This document shows positions 44,392-52,512 of a DNA stretch of 52,559 bases, one piece after another. The stretch is taken from positions 1 through 52,559 of the forward strand of contig CAMYOI010000004.1 in assembly GCA_947259955.1 (NCBI GenBank), given 5' to 3'. Under the pieces are notes generated by a model, which was not told the DNA's origin, searched no databases, and was given only the letters and a program-made list of their open reading frames with translations. Position 1 is the first letter of the stretch. Every line of letters starts with the position of its first letter. This stretch comes from an uncultured Gammaproteobacteria bacterium (GTDB lineage Bacteria; Pseudomonadota; Gammaproteobacteria; Arenicellales; JAANXG01). Made by a program: the position numbers and the translations under genes.

Positions 44392-44910
44392 CTATCCCGG
44401 CGCTGGCTCGTCCAGGGGCAGATCGAATTCGAAATCGATTCGCCTGGTCGGCTGCCCGGTCGCATCAAAACTTTGCCATATCTCGCCGATGGATTGTCCG
44501 GTTTCAGGGTGGCGCAGCGACGACGCAATTTCACACAAAGGCTGCAGTACGAAGGCGTGGTCCAATATCTCCCGTCTCGGCACGTCAAGTGAGCCGCTAT
44601 GCTTTTTAAAATCTCCATACAGCAGCAGATCGATATCCAGCGGCCGCGACGTATATTTGCCGATAAGCCTTTCCCTGCCGTGGGCATCCTCGATCTCCCG
44701 AACACACGCCTGGACTGCTTCGACCGGCAGCGCGCTGTCGAAGCCCACGGCCATGTTGTAAAAATCGTCCCCGTCAAAGCCGACCGCCCGGGTTCGGTAC
44801 ACGCTGGACAGGATCAACGGCTGGAACAGCTCGTGCAGCTGTCGAATACAGCTGCGCAGATTTGCGTCACGCTCTATGTTGCTGCCGATACTCAGGTAAA
44901 TACGGGTCAC
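44392..44910 (-). CDS. folK: 2-amino-4-hydroxy-6-hydroxymethyldihydropteridine pyrophosphokinase
   Basis: Transfers pyrophosphate from ATP to the pterin alcohol in folate synthesis. The 172 residues begin IYLSIGSNIERDANL. They contain LSSVYRTRAVGFDGDDFYN, and the signature RPLDIDLLLYG (about 89-99) with the two magnesium aspartates, followed by VPRREILDHAFVLQPL. The ATG overlaps the folB stop by four bases (ATGA), so the two are translationally coupled. Full length. Confidence 0.95.
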   Translation of the reverse strand: MTRIYLSIGSNIERDANLRSCIRQLHELFQPLILSSVYRTRAVGFDGDDFYNMAVGFDSALPVEAVQACVREIEDAHGRERLIGKYTSRPLDIDLLLYGDFKKHSGSLDVPRREILDHAFVLQPLCEIASSLRHPETGQSIGEIWQSFDATGQPTRRIDFEFDLPLDEPAPG

Positions 44911-45278
44911 GGACCGCTATCTTCAGGCGTCGATTTTCGTTCGATGACTACGCCAACCGCCCTCGCACCGCTGACGGCACCTCCCTTGTTGAGTTTTACC
45001 CGGCACCACGAAATCTGAAACTCTTCCGTCAAAATTCTGGCAATGCTCTCTGCCAGCGTCTCGACCAGCTGGTATTCGGAGTTTTCGACATGAGAAATCA
45101 CCGCCTTGGCGATGGCTTTGTAGTTCAGCGTATCCTCGAGACGTTCGGTGGCAGCGGCGCGTCGAATGTCAGCAGCCATGTCGAGATCGATCTCCACTCT
45201 TTGCTTGATGCGCCGTTCCCAGTCCCACACCCCGATGACGCAATCGACCTTCAAACCGTGCAGAAATATCGTGTCCAA
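44907..45278 (-). CDS. folB: Dihydroneopterin aldolase
   Basis: Cleaves dihydroneopterin to the FolK substrate. The 123 residues contain IFLHGLKVDCVIGVWDWERR with the pterin-binding glutamate region and DTLNYKAIAKAVISHVE. QLVETLAESIARILTEEF includes the conserved Val-Glu-Thr-Leu-Ala-Glu stretch, and the C-terminal VKLNKGGAVSGARAVGVVIER follows. The lysine is kept although KP is replaced by NKGG. It lies divergent from plsY, and the following gene folK overlaps. Order and motifs are standard. Confidence 0.94.
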   Translation of the reverse strand: MDTIFLHGLKVDCVIGVWDWERRIKQRVEIDLDMAADIRRAAATERLEDTLNYKAIAKAVISHVENSEYQLVETLAESIARILTEEFQISWCRVKLNKGGAVSGARAVGVVIERKSTPEDSGP

Positions 45279-45600
45279 TTCTCACTCCGGATTCAGTGTA
45301 ACAGGCGGCTTTGACCATTCGGGCGCGGCCGCGATCCCTGGATAAGATACAAGAAACGGATAACAATTAGAAAGCAGCCCCCGATTTGTGAATCCAGACC
45401 CGGGCGTGGCCTTAGCCCCGTTGTTGCACCAGTATCCCGAGCGATGACGCAGGACAGGTTTGTCTGACCAGAGGCTGCAATTTGGCATATTCAACAACAA
45501 GATCAATAAGATATAAAACCATCACGATTGTACCCCTGCAGTATGCGGGTTAAGCAATCGATGACTTGACCTTTCGCCGCAGAGCCTCTGAAATCGCCCC
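45279..45600. promoter_or_regulatory. Intergenic region folB / plsY
   Basis: A 322-bp gap between divergent genes with no credible gene. It holds a copy of the short dispersed repeat at 45427-45465 and AT-rich patches at about 45355-45370 and 45490-45525. Promoters for folB-folK and plsY are expected here, but I cannot place a convincing -35/-10 pair. Confidence 0.45.
45427..45465 (+). repeat. Dispersed short repeat, copy 4
   Basis: CACCAGTATCCCGAGCGATG followed by ACGCAGGACAGGTTTG. It shares the core with copies 1 and 3 but lacks the CGCATTTCT head. Confidence 0.65.
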
Positions 45601-46191
45601 ATGGAATTCTTGCTTCCAATCCTGGCGTATCTCATGGGCTCAATATCCAGCGCGATATTGATAGCCCGCCTCTTTGGGATGTCCGATCCGCGGACCGTGG
45701 GCAGCGGCAATCCTGGTGCCACCAATATTCTTCGTCAGGGAAACAAAGCGGCGGCGGCGGCGACGCTGATTGGGGATATGGCAAAAGGGATCTTACCGGT
45801 CGTGCTTGCCCGCCTCATCACGGACGATGCCACAACGCTGGCAATGGTCGCCGGAGCCGCTTTTCTGGGGCATCTGTTTCCCGTATTTTTCAAGCTCAAG
45901 GGCGGGAAAGGCGTGGCCACGGCCCTGGGCGTGTACTTTGGATTGAACATATGGATGGGGCTGGCCTTGGTGCTGACCTGGCTTTTATCCGCCGCGATCT
46001 TCAGGTATTCGTCGCTTGCGGCAATATTAACCGCGGTAATTTCGCCGCTTTATGCCTGGCATTTCCTACCGGGCACGGCGTACTTGATCATGTCATTTCT
46101 TATTGCGCTGCTGCTCGTGTGGCGTCACCACGGCAACATTTCGCGACTGATCACCGGCCGCGAAGACAAAATACAGCTAAGCAGGAAATAG
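45601..46191 (+). CDS. plsY: Glycerol-3-phosphate acyltransferase PlsY
   Basis: Membrane enzyme that transfers an acyl group from acyl-phosphate to glycerol-3-phosphate, starting phospholipid synthesis. The 196 residues have about five helices. The cytoplasmic-loop motif VGSGNPGATNILR is near residue 36, FKLKGGKGVATALGVYFG near 99, and VWRHHGNISRLITGREDK is at the C-terminus. All three conserved motifs are present. ATG at 45601. Next to folB and tsaD, as in many gammaproteobacteria. It converges on tsaD across a 116-bp gap in which I see no feature. Confidence 0.95.
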   Translation: MEFLLPILAYLMGSISSAILIARLFGMSDPRTVGSGNPGATNILRQGNKAAAAATLIGDMAKGILPVVLARLITDDATTLAMVAGAAFLGHLFPVFFKLKGGKGVATALGVYFGLNIWMGLALVLTWLLSAAIFRYSSLAAILTAVISPLYAWHFLPGTAYLIMSFLIALLLVWRHHGNISRLITGREDKIQLSRK

Positions 46192-46307
46192 CGTTGAAAT
46201 GCAGACAAACAAGTCCTTGATGCTGCCTCTCCGGCTCTGGTCATTGCGGCGAGGGCGCCGCTACCACGCAATAATTGCCACCCCGATAGCCTTGGTGGAC
46301 GCGCACC

Positions 46308-47336
46308 TCACGCCGATGTCTCAATGGGGGTCAGATCCCGCAACGACCACCGCGGCCGGACTTCGAATCCCGTTTCCTTGTGATCACCGGCGCCGGGCAT
46401 TCTCAATCCGCCGGCATAGGCAATCATGGCAGCATTGTCGGTGCAGAATTCCGGACGCGGATAATAAAACGAACAGCCGAGGTCCGCGCCGAGTTTGGCC
46501 AGCCTTTGGCGCAGCAGCCGGTTCGCTCCAACACCGCCGGCGACGACAAAACGCTGGTAGCCGGTTTGCTTCAGGGCGCGCCGGGTCTTGATGACGAGCG
46601 TATCGACGGCGGCGTCCTGAAATGCCCAGGCGATGTCCGCAGCGGTCTGCCTGTCCATGGCTTGTGCCCTGACTGTCTCCAGGGCGTGGGTCTTCAGACC
46701 ACTGAAACTGAAATCGAGGCCGGACCGGTCGGTCATCGGTCGTGGGAACCGGAATCGCTCCGGGTTACCCGCTTTCGCCGCGGCGGCGATTTCAGGACCG
46801 CCGGGGTACCCCAGGCCCAATAGCTTGGCCGTCTTGTCGAAGGCCTCTCCCACCGCGTCGTCCAGGCTTTCGCCCAGGATCCGGTAACGTCCGGGAGCCT
46901 TTACGTCGACAAGCAGCGTATGTCCCCCGGAGACGAGAAGCGCCAGAAACGGGAATTCGGGGCTTTGTTCCTCCAGCATCGGCGCCAGCAGATGGCCTTC
47001 CATATGGTGCACACCGACGGCGGCGATATTGAGTGCGTAAGCCAGGCTGCGCCCTACCGCGGCGCCAACCAACAGCGCACCCGCCAGTCCGGGGCCCGAG
47101 GTATAGGCCACGCCGTCAAGATCGTTGCGTTGCGCCCCGGCCTCCGAAACCACGGATTCTAGCAGCGGCAACAACTTTTGAATGTGATCCCTTGCCGCCA
47201 ACTCCGGTACCACACCCCCGTGGGGCCTGTGGATTTCGACCTGAGAGTAAAGTTTATGGGACCTCAAACCGTGGACGCTGTCGAAGACGGCGGCACCGGT
47301 ATCGTCGCAGGATGTTTCTATACCTAATATAAGCAT
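46308..47336 (-). CDS. tsaD: tRNA N6-threonylcarbamoyladenosine synthase subunit TsaD
   Basis: Catalytic subunit that installs t6A at position 37 of ANN-decoding tRNAs. The 342 residues start [18 protein letters not shown]. The metal-binding histidines are in [12 protein letters not shown], then come [38 protein letters not shown] with GFSG-like [10 protein letters not shown], and [15 protein letters not shown] at 47336, divergent from rpsU across 108 bp, the usual neighbour. The tRNA with anticodon CAU found in this window is in the class that such an enzyme modifies. Confidence 0.96.
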   Translation of the reverse strand: MLILGIETSCDDTGAAVFDSVHGLRSHKLYSQVEIHRPHGGVVPELAARDHIQKLLPLLESVVSEAGAQRNDLDGVAYTSGPGLAGALLVGAAVGRSLAYALNIAAVGVHHMEGHLLAPMLEEQSPEFPFLALLVSGGHTLLVDVKAPGRYRILGESLDDAVGEAFDKTAKLLGLGYPGGPEIAAAAKAGNPERFRFPRPMTDRSGLDFSFSGLKTHALETVRAQAMDRQTAADIAWAFQDAAVDTLVIKTRRALKQTGYQRFVVAGGVGANRLLRQRLAKLGADLGCSFYYPRPEFCTDNAAMIAYAGGLRMPGAGDHKETGFEVRPRWSLRDLTPIETSA

Positions 47337-47369
47337 TTCATAATATATTTTTATTTAAGCCCTGCTAGC

Positions 47370-47398
47370 TTGCCCCGCATGGCTCATTTCATTAGAAT
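47370..47398 (+). promoter_or_regulatory. Putative sigma-70 promoter of rpsU operon
   Basis: TTGCCC at 47370-47375 and TAGAAT at 47393-47398 are separated by exactly 17 bases. This is the best -35/-10 pair I found in the window. It lies about 47 bases before the rpsU start, in the right orientation for the rpsU-yqeY-dnaG-rpoD run. Confidence 0.55.
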
Positions 47399-47444
47399 TC
47401 GCCACCCTTTGACCGATCGCCATTGATTAGCAGGAATAGTTTAC

Positions 47445-47660
47445 ATGCCGAGTGTTAAGGTTCGACAGGACGAACCGTTTGATGTGATTCTAAGACGTTT
47501 CCGCCGAGCTTGCGAAAAAGCAGGTCTATTCACCGAGATGCGCAGCCGCGAGCATTATGAGAAACCGACCACCGTGAGAAAGCGAAAGTCGGCGGCTGCG
47601 CGAAAGCGGGAAACGAAGCGTGTAGCGCGGGAGCGTTCACGCTACCAGCGCGCGTACTAG
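47445..47660 (+). CDS. rpsU: 30S ribosomal protein bS21
   Basis: A 71-residue, very basic ribosomal protein, [19 protein letters not shown] at the N-terminus and an arginine/lysine-rich tail. Length and sequence are standard for bS21, which helps 30S subunits engage mRNA. It is the first gene of the macromolecular synthesis operon: yqeY follows 27 bp later, then dnaG and rpoD. A good candidate promoter lies just upstream. Confidence 0.97.
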   Translation: MPSVKVRQDEPFDVILRRFRRACEKAGLFTEMRSREHYEKPTTVRKRKSAAARKRETKRVARERSRYQRAY

Positions 47661-47686
47661 CCACATCGCCTGACGGCGGACTCCAG

Positions 47687-48133
47687 ATGAACCTAAAGAC
47701 CCGCATCGGCGAGGATATGAAAACCGCTATGCGGGAAAAGGACAAAGTGCGGCTGGAATCGATCAGGCTGCTGCGAGCCGCCATCCAGCGTCGCGAAGTG
47801 GATGATCGGATTACCCTGGACGATGACGACGTCGTCGCGGTTGTGCAAAAGCAGATCAAGCAGTGCCAGGACTCCATCACCCAATTCCAGCAGGGCAATC
47901 GCGAGGATCTCGCTGAAAAAGAAAGAGCACAGGTCGAGGTTTTACAGTCCTACATGCCTGAGCAGATGGACCCGGAAGAGATCGGCCGTCTGGTCATCGA
48001 AATAATTGAGGAAACCGGGGCGACCAGCATGAAACATATGGGCAAGGTAATGGCGCTGCTCAGGCCGAAGCTGCAGGGCAAGGCAGACATCGGCAAGGTC
48101 AGTCGGCAGGTCAAGTCGAAACTCCAGGCTTGA
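47687..48133 (+). CDS. yqeY: GatB/YqeY domain protein
   Basis: A 148-residue protein of the YqeY family, related to the C-terminal tRNA-binding part of GatB. The sequence MNLKTRIGEDMKTAMREKDK and the following VRLESIRLLRAAIQ are typical, as are EKERAQVEVLQSYMPEQMD and the C-terminal GKVMALLRPKLQGKADIGKV. The function of stand-alone YqeY is not firmly known, and a role linked to tRNA amidation is suggested by homology. It lies between rpsU and dnaG, as in many proteobacteria, 27 bp after rpsU. A palindromic repeat fragment follows its stop. Confidence 0.94.
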   Translation: MNLKTRIGEDMKTAMREKDKVRLESIRLLRAAIQRREVDDRITLDDDDVVAVVQKQIKQCQDSITQFQQGNREDLAEKERAQVEVLQSYMPEQMDPEEIGRLVIEIIEETGATSMKHMGKVMALLRPKLQGKADIGKVSRQVKSKLQA

Positions 48134-48144
48134 CGCCCCTTTCC

Positions 48145-48171
48145 CACCAGGATGCTGGTGAGAAATGCGGG
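48145..48171 (-). repeat. Dispersed short repeat, copy 5 (partial, palindromic)
   Basis: In reverse complement it reads CCCGCATTTCTCACCAGCAT, the head of copies 1 and 2, but continues into CCTGGTG, so it forms a CACCAG-GATG-CTGGTG hairpin (48145-48160). The ATCCCGAGCGATG core is absent. It lies between yqeY and dnaG. Confidence 0.6.
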
Positions 48172-48192
48172 CCGGCCCGCTAAAATCCAAAT

Positions 48193-49929
48193 ATGGTCGG
48201 GCGCATACCCCATAACTTCGTCGACGAGATCACCATGCGTACCGATATCGTCGACATCATCGATAGCCGAGTGCCGCTTAAAAAAGCTGGCAGTGAGTAC
48301 AAGGCCTGCTGCCCCTTCCACGACGAGAAAACACCCTCTTTCACGGTCAGTCCAGGCAAGCAGTTCTACCACTGTTTCGGTTGCGGTGCTCACGGAACGA
48401 GCATCGGTTTCCTGATGGAATACGACCACATGGAATTTGTCGAGGCCATCGAGCACCTCGCAGCCAGACTAGGTCTGGAGGTACCGAGGGAAGCAGACCC
48501 ACATGCCGGTACACAAACTGACACGGTTGATATCCTGACCATGCTGAGGCAAAGCTCATCTTATTACCAGAAGCAGCTCCGCAACCATCCCAACGCATTC
48601 GAGGCTATCGAATATCTCAAGCGACGGGGTCTGACCGGGGAAGTTGCCGCCCATTTTGGGCTGGGATACGCTCCGGCAGGATGGAACAACCTGCTGAACC
48701 ACCTCGGTGAGGGCGGTAAACGACGGGACCTGCTGCTCAACGCCGGCTTGATCACCCATAAATCCGGAGACCGCTACTACGATCGGTTCAGGAACCGCAT
48801 CATGTTCCCCATAGAAGACCACCGGGGACGAGTCGTTGGTTTCGGTGGCAGATCTATCGGCGACGAGGAGCCCAAATACCTCAACTCACCCGAAACGCCG
48901 GTATTCCACAAGGGCGCCGAGCTATATGGCCTGCACGCGGCGCGTGGCGCCATCAAGGACTCCGCAAAGGCACTGGTGGTGGAAGGTTACATGGATGTCG
49001 TGGCGCTGTTGCAGTTTGGCGTAGGCTACGCGGTTGCGACATTGGGTACGGCCACCACCCGCACCCAACTCGAACGGTTGTTCCGCCACACCGATGAGGT
49101 GGTTTTTAGCTTTGACGGTGACCGGGCCGGCCGTGAGGCGGCGTGGCGGGCTTTGGAATCGGCGTTGCCCTGCCTACGGGAAGGCAGACAAATTGCATTT
49201 TTGTTCCTGCCCCAGGGCGAGGATCCGGATTCGGTCATTCGAAAGGAAGGCAAAGAACGCTTCGAGGCCAGACTCGAGGGGGCGACACCGTTGCCTGAGT
49301 ATCTTCTCGAACAGATCGGGGCCCAGGCGGACCTCAGCCGCATGGACGGCCAGGCACGATTCGTCGAACTGGCGCGACCGCTGCTCAAAAGAATACCGCA
49401 AGGGCCATTTCGCGAAATCCTGATCGGTAGAATCGCACAGATGGTTCCCATAGAGCGCGGCGCGCTGGAGCGGAGCCTGCCACCGGGCGACATGCCCGCG
49501 CCCAGGCCTGCACCGCGGTCGGCCGAATCCTTGAAAAAGTCACTCGTACGGCTGGGTCTCAGTATATTGATCCAGAAACCCGCCCTGGCCAGGGGTGTTG
49601 AGGACATAGATGAACTGGAAACGCTGGAGATGCCGGGCATCTCGTTGATGCTCGAGGTGATTCGTCTGATTCAGGAAAACCCCGATCTGGGCCCCGCGTC
49701 TGTACTGGAACGGTACAGAAACACCGACCATCACAAACATCTTGAAAAACTGGCGATCTGGGACCATATGATCCCTGTGTCGGATCTGGACCAGGAATTC
49801 GAAGCGGTGATCCTGAAATTAAGGAACCGCGTGCTGGAGCAACAAGCTTCCCGACTGCTTCACCGAGACAGCTTATCCGCCGAAGAGAAATCAAGACTGC
49901 GTGAACTGTTGAGTCAGCGGCCGAAATAA
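48193..49929 (+). CDS. dnaG: DNA primase
   Basis: Makes RNA primers at the replication fork. The 578 residues begin with the usual MVGRIPHNFVDEI. They have the zinc ribbon C40-x2-H43...C61-x2-C64 (CPFH, CFGC), the RNA polymerase basic motif with YLNSPETPVFHKG, and the TOPRIM domain with VVEGYMDVVAL and FSFDGDRAGREAAWRAL. A C-terminal helicase-binding domain (about 430-578) is present. The start ATG follows 59 bp after yqeY, the gap holding a repeat fragment. rpoD follows 70 bp later. Confidence 0.97.
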   Translation: MVGRIPHNFVDEITMRTDIVDIIDSRVPLKKAGSEYKACCPFHDEKTPSFTVSPGKQFYHCFGCGAHGTSIGFLMEYDHMEFVEAIEHLAARLGLEVPREADPHAGTQTDTVDILTMLRQSSSYYQKQLRNHPNAFEAIEYLKRRGLTGEVAAHFGLGYAPAGWNNLLNHLGEGGKRRDLLLNAGLITHKSGDRYYDRFRNRIMFPIEDHRGRVVGFGGRSIGDEEPKYLNSPETPVFHKGAELYGLHAARGAIKDSAKALVVEGYMDVVALLQFGVGYAVATLGTATTRTQLERLFRHTDEVVFSFDGDRAGREAAWRALESALPCLREGRQIAFLFLPQGEDPDSVIRKEGKERFEARLEGATPLPEYLLEQIGAQADLSRMDGQARFVELARPLLKRIPQGPFREILIGRIAQMVPIERGALERSLPPGDMPAPRPAPRSAESLKKSLVRLGLSILIQKPALARGVEDIDELETLEMPGISLMLEVIRLIQENPDLGPASVLERYRNTDHHKHLEKLAIWDHMIPVSDLDQEFEAVILKLRNRVLEQQASRLLHRDSLSAEEKSRLRELLSQRPK

Positions 49930-49954
49930 CTGCCATTGATTCAAATACTTAGGT

Positions 49955-49960
49955 TATAAT
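49955..49960 (+). promoter_or_regulatory. Possible -10 box before rpoD
   Basis: A perfect TATAAT in an AT-rich stretch of the dnaG-rpoD gap, 40 bases before the rpoD GTG. No -35 at a good distance. It could give rpoD an extra promoter in addition to read-through from rpsU. Confidence 0.3.
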
Positions 49961-49999
49961 TTAGGGTTTGTCCAATTTTCAGCATCAAGGTATCAAATC

Positions 50000-51808
50000 G
50001 TGGACCAAGAGAGCAAACAGTCTGAACTCAAGAAACTGATCCTCAAGGGCAAGGAACAAGGATTTCTGACTTATCGGGAGATCAATGATCACCTGCCGGA
50101 AGACATGCACGACACGGATCAGATCGAGGCGGTGGTCAACATGATCAACGACATGGGGATCCTGGTCTACGACAAACCGCCCGATCCGGACAGTCTGTTG
50201 CTCAAGGAAGAATCAACCCCCGATGAAGAAGACACCGATGCCGCCCTGACCACCGCCGTGGAGAGCGAGTTCGGCCGAACAACCGATCCGGTGCGCATGT
50301 ATATGCGGGAAATGGGTACGGTCGATCTGCTGACCAGAAAGGATGAGATCAAGCTCGCCAAGCGCATCGAAGACGGTATTCGCCAGTGCACCGAGGCGGT
50401 CGCCAGTTGCCCGGTCACCATCGAAGAAATCCTGCGCCTGGCCGAAATCATCGAAAACCAGGAAATGCGGCTCACCGACCTGGTGCTGGATTACATCGAC
50501 CCTAACGCCGTGGATGAACCTATCCCGACGCCGCAGCAAACCGGACCGTCTACAGACGCAAACAGCTCTGAGGACAGCGACGAGGAAATCGACACTGGTC
50601 CGGATTTCGATGAAGCCATATCCAGATTCAAGCGCATACGGAGAAACTACAACAGCATGATGCGCTCGATCGAGCGCAACGGCATCGGTGACGAAAAGGT
50701 CAAAAAGATCCAGAGCAAACTGGTCACAGAGGTCATGGAGATCAAACTCGCACCGAAGCAGGTGGATGCGCTGTGGGAGCGAATCAAGGACCTGGTCGAG
50801 CTGGTGCGAGCCCGTGAAAAAGCCGTCATGGAGATCTGCGTCGCACATGCACGCATGCCCAGGAAGACTTTCATCAAGGCTTTCCTCGGCAGGGAAACGG
50901 ACAAAGGCCTGTATCGCGCCCTGCTGCGCGCTGCCGGCGACAACAAGCCGGTCATCGAAGCGTACGCGGAAGAAATCAAGTCCCACCGCGAGAAACTGCA
51001 GGCGTTCGAGCAGCTGGCCGGCATCCCCATTCACGAACTTAAGGAAGTTAACCGCCGTATGTCCATCGGCGAGGCCAAGGCACGGCGTGCGAAAAAGGAA
51101 ATGGTGGAGGCCAACCTGCGCCTTGTCATCTCCATAGCGAAGAAGTACACCAATCGCGGACTCCAATTCCTCGATCTCATCCAGGAGGGCAACATCGGAT
51201 TGATGAAGGCGGTAGACAAGTTCGAATACCGGCGGGGCTACAAGTTTTCTACCTACGCGACGTGGTGGATCCGACAGGCCATCACACGCTCGATCGCGGA
51301 TCAGGCCCGGACCATCCGGATCCCGGTGCACATGATCGAAACCATCAACAAGCTCAACCGTGTATCCAGGCAGATCCTGCAGGAAAAGGGCCGCGAGGCC
51401 CTGCCCGAAGAACTGGCGGAACGCATGGACATGCCGGAGGAAAAGATCCGCAAGGTGCTGAAGATTGCCAAAGAACCAATCTCCATGGAGACCCCCATCG
51501 GAGACGACGAGGATTCGCATCTCGGGGATTTCATCGAGGACAAGAACGTCCAGGCCCCGATGGACGCAGCCACCGGCTCGGGGTTGACCTGGGCGACCCA
51601 GGACATTCTGAGCACGCTGACTCCCAGGGAAGCGAAAGTACTCCGGATGCGCTTCGGAATCGGCATGAATACCGATCACACGCTGGAGGAAGTCGGCAAA
51701 CAGTTCGACGTAACGCGCGAGCGCATTCGCCAGATCGAGGCCAAGGCACTTCGCAAACTGCGCCACCCCTCGCGCTCGGAACACCTGCGTAGCTTCCTGG
51801 AACAGTAA
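50000..51808 (+). CDS. rpoD: RNA polymerase primary sigma factor RpoD (sigma-70)
   Basis: The housekeeping sigma factor. The 602 residues have region 1.1 (about 5-65, [20 protein letters not shown]), region 1.2 ([20 protein letters not shown]) and a non-conserved acidic region with a stretch rich in D and E near 185-205. Region 2 has [20 protein letters not shown] followed by [20 protein letters not shown], and region 3 has [17 protein letters not shown]. Region 4.2 has [20 protein letters not shown], ending LRSFLEQ. The start is GTG at 50000, with AAGG about 10 bases upstream, and fits the family N-terminus. It ends the rpsU-dnaG-rpoD run. A 551-codon frame on the opposite strand is a shadow. 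Confidence 0.98.
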   Translation: MDQESKQSELKKLILKGKEQGFLTYREINDHLPEDMHDTDQIEAVVNMINDMGILVYDKPPDPDSLLLKEESTPDEEDTDAALTTAVESEFGRTTDPVRMYMREMGTVDLLTRKDEIKLAKRIEDGIRQCTEAVASCPVTIEEILRLAEIIENQEMRLTDLVLDYIDPNAVDEPIPTPQQTGPSTDANSSEDSDEEIDTGPDFDEAISRFKRIRRNYNSMMRSIERNGIGDEKVKKIQSKLVTEVMEIKLAPKQVDALWERIKDLVELVRAREKAVMEICVAHARMPRKTFIKAFLGRETDKGLYRALLRAAGDNKPVIEAYAEEIKSHREKLQAFEQLAGIPIHELKEVNRRMSIGEAKARRAKKEMVEANLRLVISIAKKYTNRGLQFLDLIQEGNIGLMKAVDKFEYRRGYKFSTYATWWIRQAITRSIADQARTIRIPVHMIETINKLNRVSRQILQEKGREALPEELAERMDMPEEKIRKVLKIAKEPISMETPIGDDEDSHLGDFIEDKNVQAPMDAATGSGLTWATQDILSTLTPREAKVLRMRFGIGMNTDHTLEEVGKQFDVTRERIRQIEAKALRKLRHPSRSEHLRSFLEQ

Positions 51809-51822
51809 CCTGAGCAGCAGGT

Positions 51823-51828
51823 TATAAT
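51823..51828 (+). promoter_or_regulatory. Possible -10 box of the tRNA gene
   Basis: TATAAT followed by a GC-rich stretch (CGGCGCG), as often seen in stable-RNA promoters, 48 bases before the tRNA. It sits just after an AACCTG-AGCAG-CAGGTT inverted repeat at 51807-51823, which overlaps the rpoD stop. The -35 is poor. Confidence 0.35.
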
Positions 51829-51875
51829 GATCTCGGCGCGTGGTTACGAGACCAACGCGCTTCCTCATCCTTGTC

Positions 51876-51952
51876 GGGCCTGTAGCTCAGTTGGTTAGAG
51901 CAGTGGACTCATAATCCATTGGTCGTAGGTTCGAGCCCTACCAGGCCCACCA
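51876..51952 (+). tRNA. tRNA with anticodon CAU (tRNA-Ile2 or elongator tRNA-Met)
   Basis: A complete 77-base cloverleaf: acceptor GGGCCTG with CAGGCCC, D arm GCTC/GAGC, anticodon stem GTGGA/TCCAT with loop CTCATAA (anticodon 51910-51912), T arm GTAGG/CCTAC with TTCGAGC, and encoded CCA at 51950-51952. The pairs C4-G69 and C5-G68 are those that E. coli TilS recognises in tRNA-Ile2, so lysidine-modified tRNA-Ile (AUA) is more likely than Met. tRNA position just after rpoD is common in gammaproteobacteria. Confidence 0.95.
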
Positions 51953-52004
51953 GTAAAATCGATATTTTCAGCCCCGTCATCTCTCCTGCCACTCAATCAA
52001 TGGG

Positions 52005-52070
52005 CACTCGCGGCGGACCGCGAGCGTAGCGAGTGGTTTGTCCGACTGCATGCGTTTATTAGGCGTCAGG
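52005..52070 (-). other. Partial integron attC-like site
   Basis: Read on the minus strand: GACGCCTAATAAACGCATGC, then a CGGAC...GTCCG stem (52040-52044 and 52014-52018), with further CCACTCGC/CGCGAGTG pairing. The start looks like the first half of a cassette attC (R'' box GCCTAAT, close to RYYYAAC). The far half with a GTTRRRY box is missing: the sequence passes into unrelated DNA at about 52004. The stop codon of the next gene lies inside the R'' box, as in many gene cassettes. Confidence 0.55.
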
Positions 52071-52499
52071 ATTGATCCAACTTTTAATTTCTTCAATTCT
52101 CGGATCTCCTAGCCAAATCGCGTCAATGATAGAGGTTGTCGATTTCATCAGATCTGGGTCATAAATCACTTGTTGCCGCGTTAGTGCTTCATCACACAAA
52201 TCACTATTGGACATTTGTCTGTCAGCGCCATCGATCGCCATAAAGCCGCCGCCACCTGATTCGGCATTTAAGATCCAGGAAGATAGCTTTTTATCATTAC
52301 AATTTTCTTCACCCCAAGTCCCGATTAATAAATCGAAGTTGGGAGAATGTTCAGGTTTATTGCATGTCCATTGCACGAAATATGCGGCAACTCCTCTATC
52401 TGGCGCACGAACGTATCCCCAAACAGTGCGGGTCTCGTTACCACAGCATTCGCACGTTCCGCCACTTTCGCCATCTGTTTCAATCTGCAAGTTATCCAT
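52059..52499 (-). CDS. Hypothetical protein, integron-cassette-like gene
   Basis: A 146-residue protein that I do not recognise by function. Near the N-terminus it has a CECCGNETRTVWGYV motif, like a small zinc-binding knuckle, then an aromatic YFVQWTCNKPEHSPNFDLL stretch, and several more cysteines (NCND, DLCDE). There is no signal peptide or membrane helix, so it is probably cytosolic. The coding sequence is visibly richer in A and T than all neighbours, a sign of foreign origin. On its strand, TTAGGCGTCAG lies directly before the ATG and CTGACGCC-TAA-like sequence ends it, the arrangement of a mobile gene cassette. No partner genes are in view. Confidence 0.7.
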   Translation of the reverse strand: MDNLQIETDGESGGTCECCGNETRTVWGYVRAPDRGVAAYFVQWTCNKPEHSPNFDLLIGTWGEENCNDKKLSSWILNAESGGGGFMAIDGADRQMSNSDLCDEALTRQQVIYDPDLMKSTTSIIDAIWLGDPRIEEIKSWINPDA

Positions 52500-52500
52500 T

Positions 52501-52512
52501 CTGACGCCTAAC
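52501..52512 (-). other. GTTAGGC core-site-like box before the cassette gene
   Basis: On the minus strand GTTAGGCGTCAG directly precedes the ATG at 52499. GTTAGGC fits the GTTRRRY recombination core of integron attC/attI sites. With TTAGGCGTCAG at 52059-52069 on the plus strand it forms a perfect 11-base inverted pair flanking the gene. Confidence 0.5.

Noticed and set aside
44145..44777. Long frames crossing the 270-bp element and folK
   Set aside because: They read through inverted repeats and the opposite strand or another frame of folK. No family resemblance, so the element is best taken as non-coding.
50213..51868. 551-codon open frame on the minus strand
   Set aside because: Antisense to rpoD, whose full set of sigma regions is intact. 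The translation shows no recognisable motifs.
51953..51975. AAAATCGATATTTT after the tRNA as a terminator
   Set aside because: Short AT-only palindrome without a GC stem or a proper T-run. Support too weak to list.
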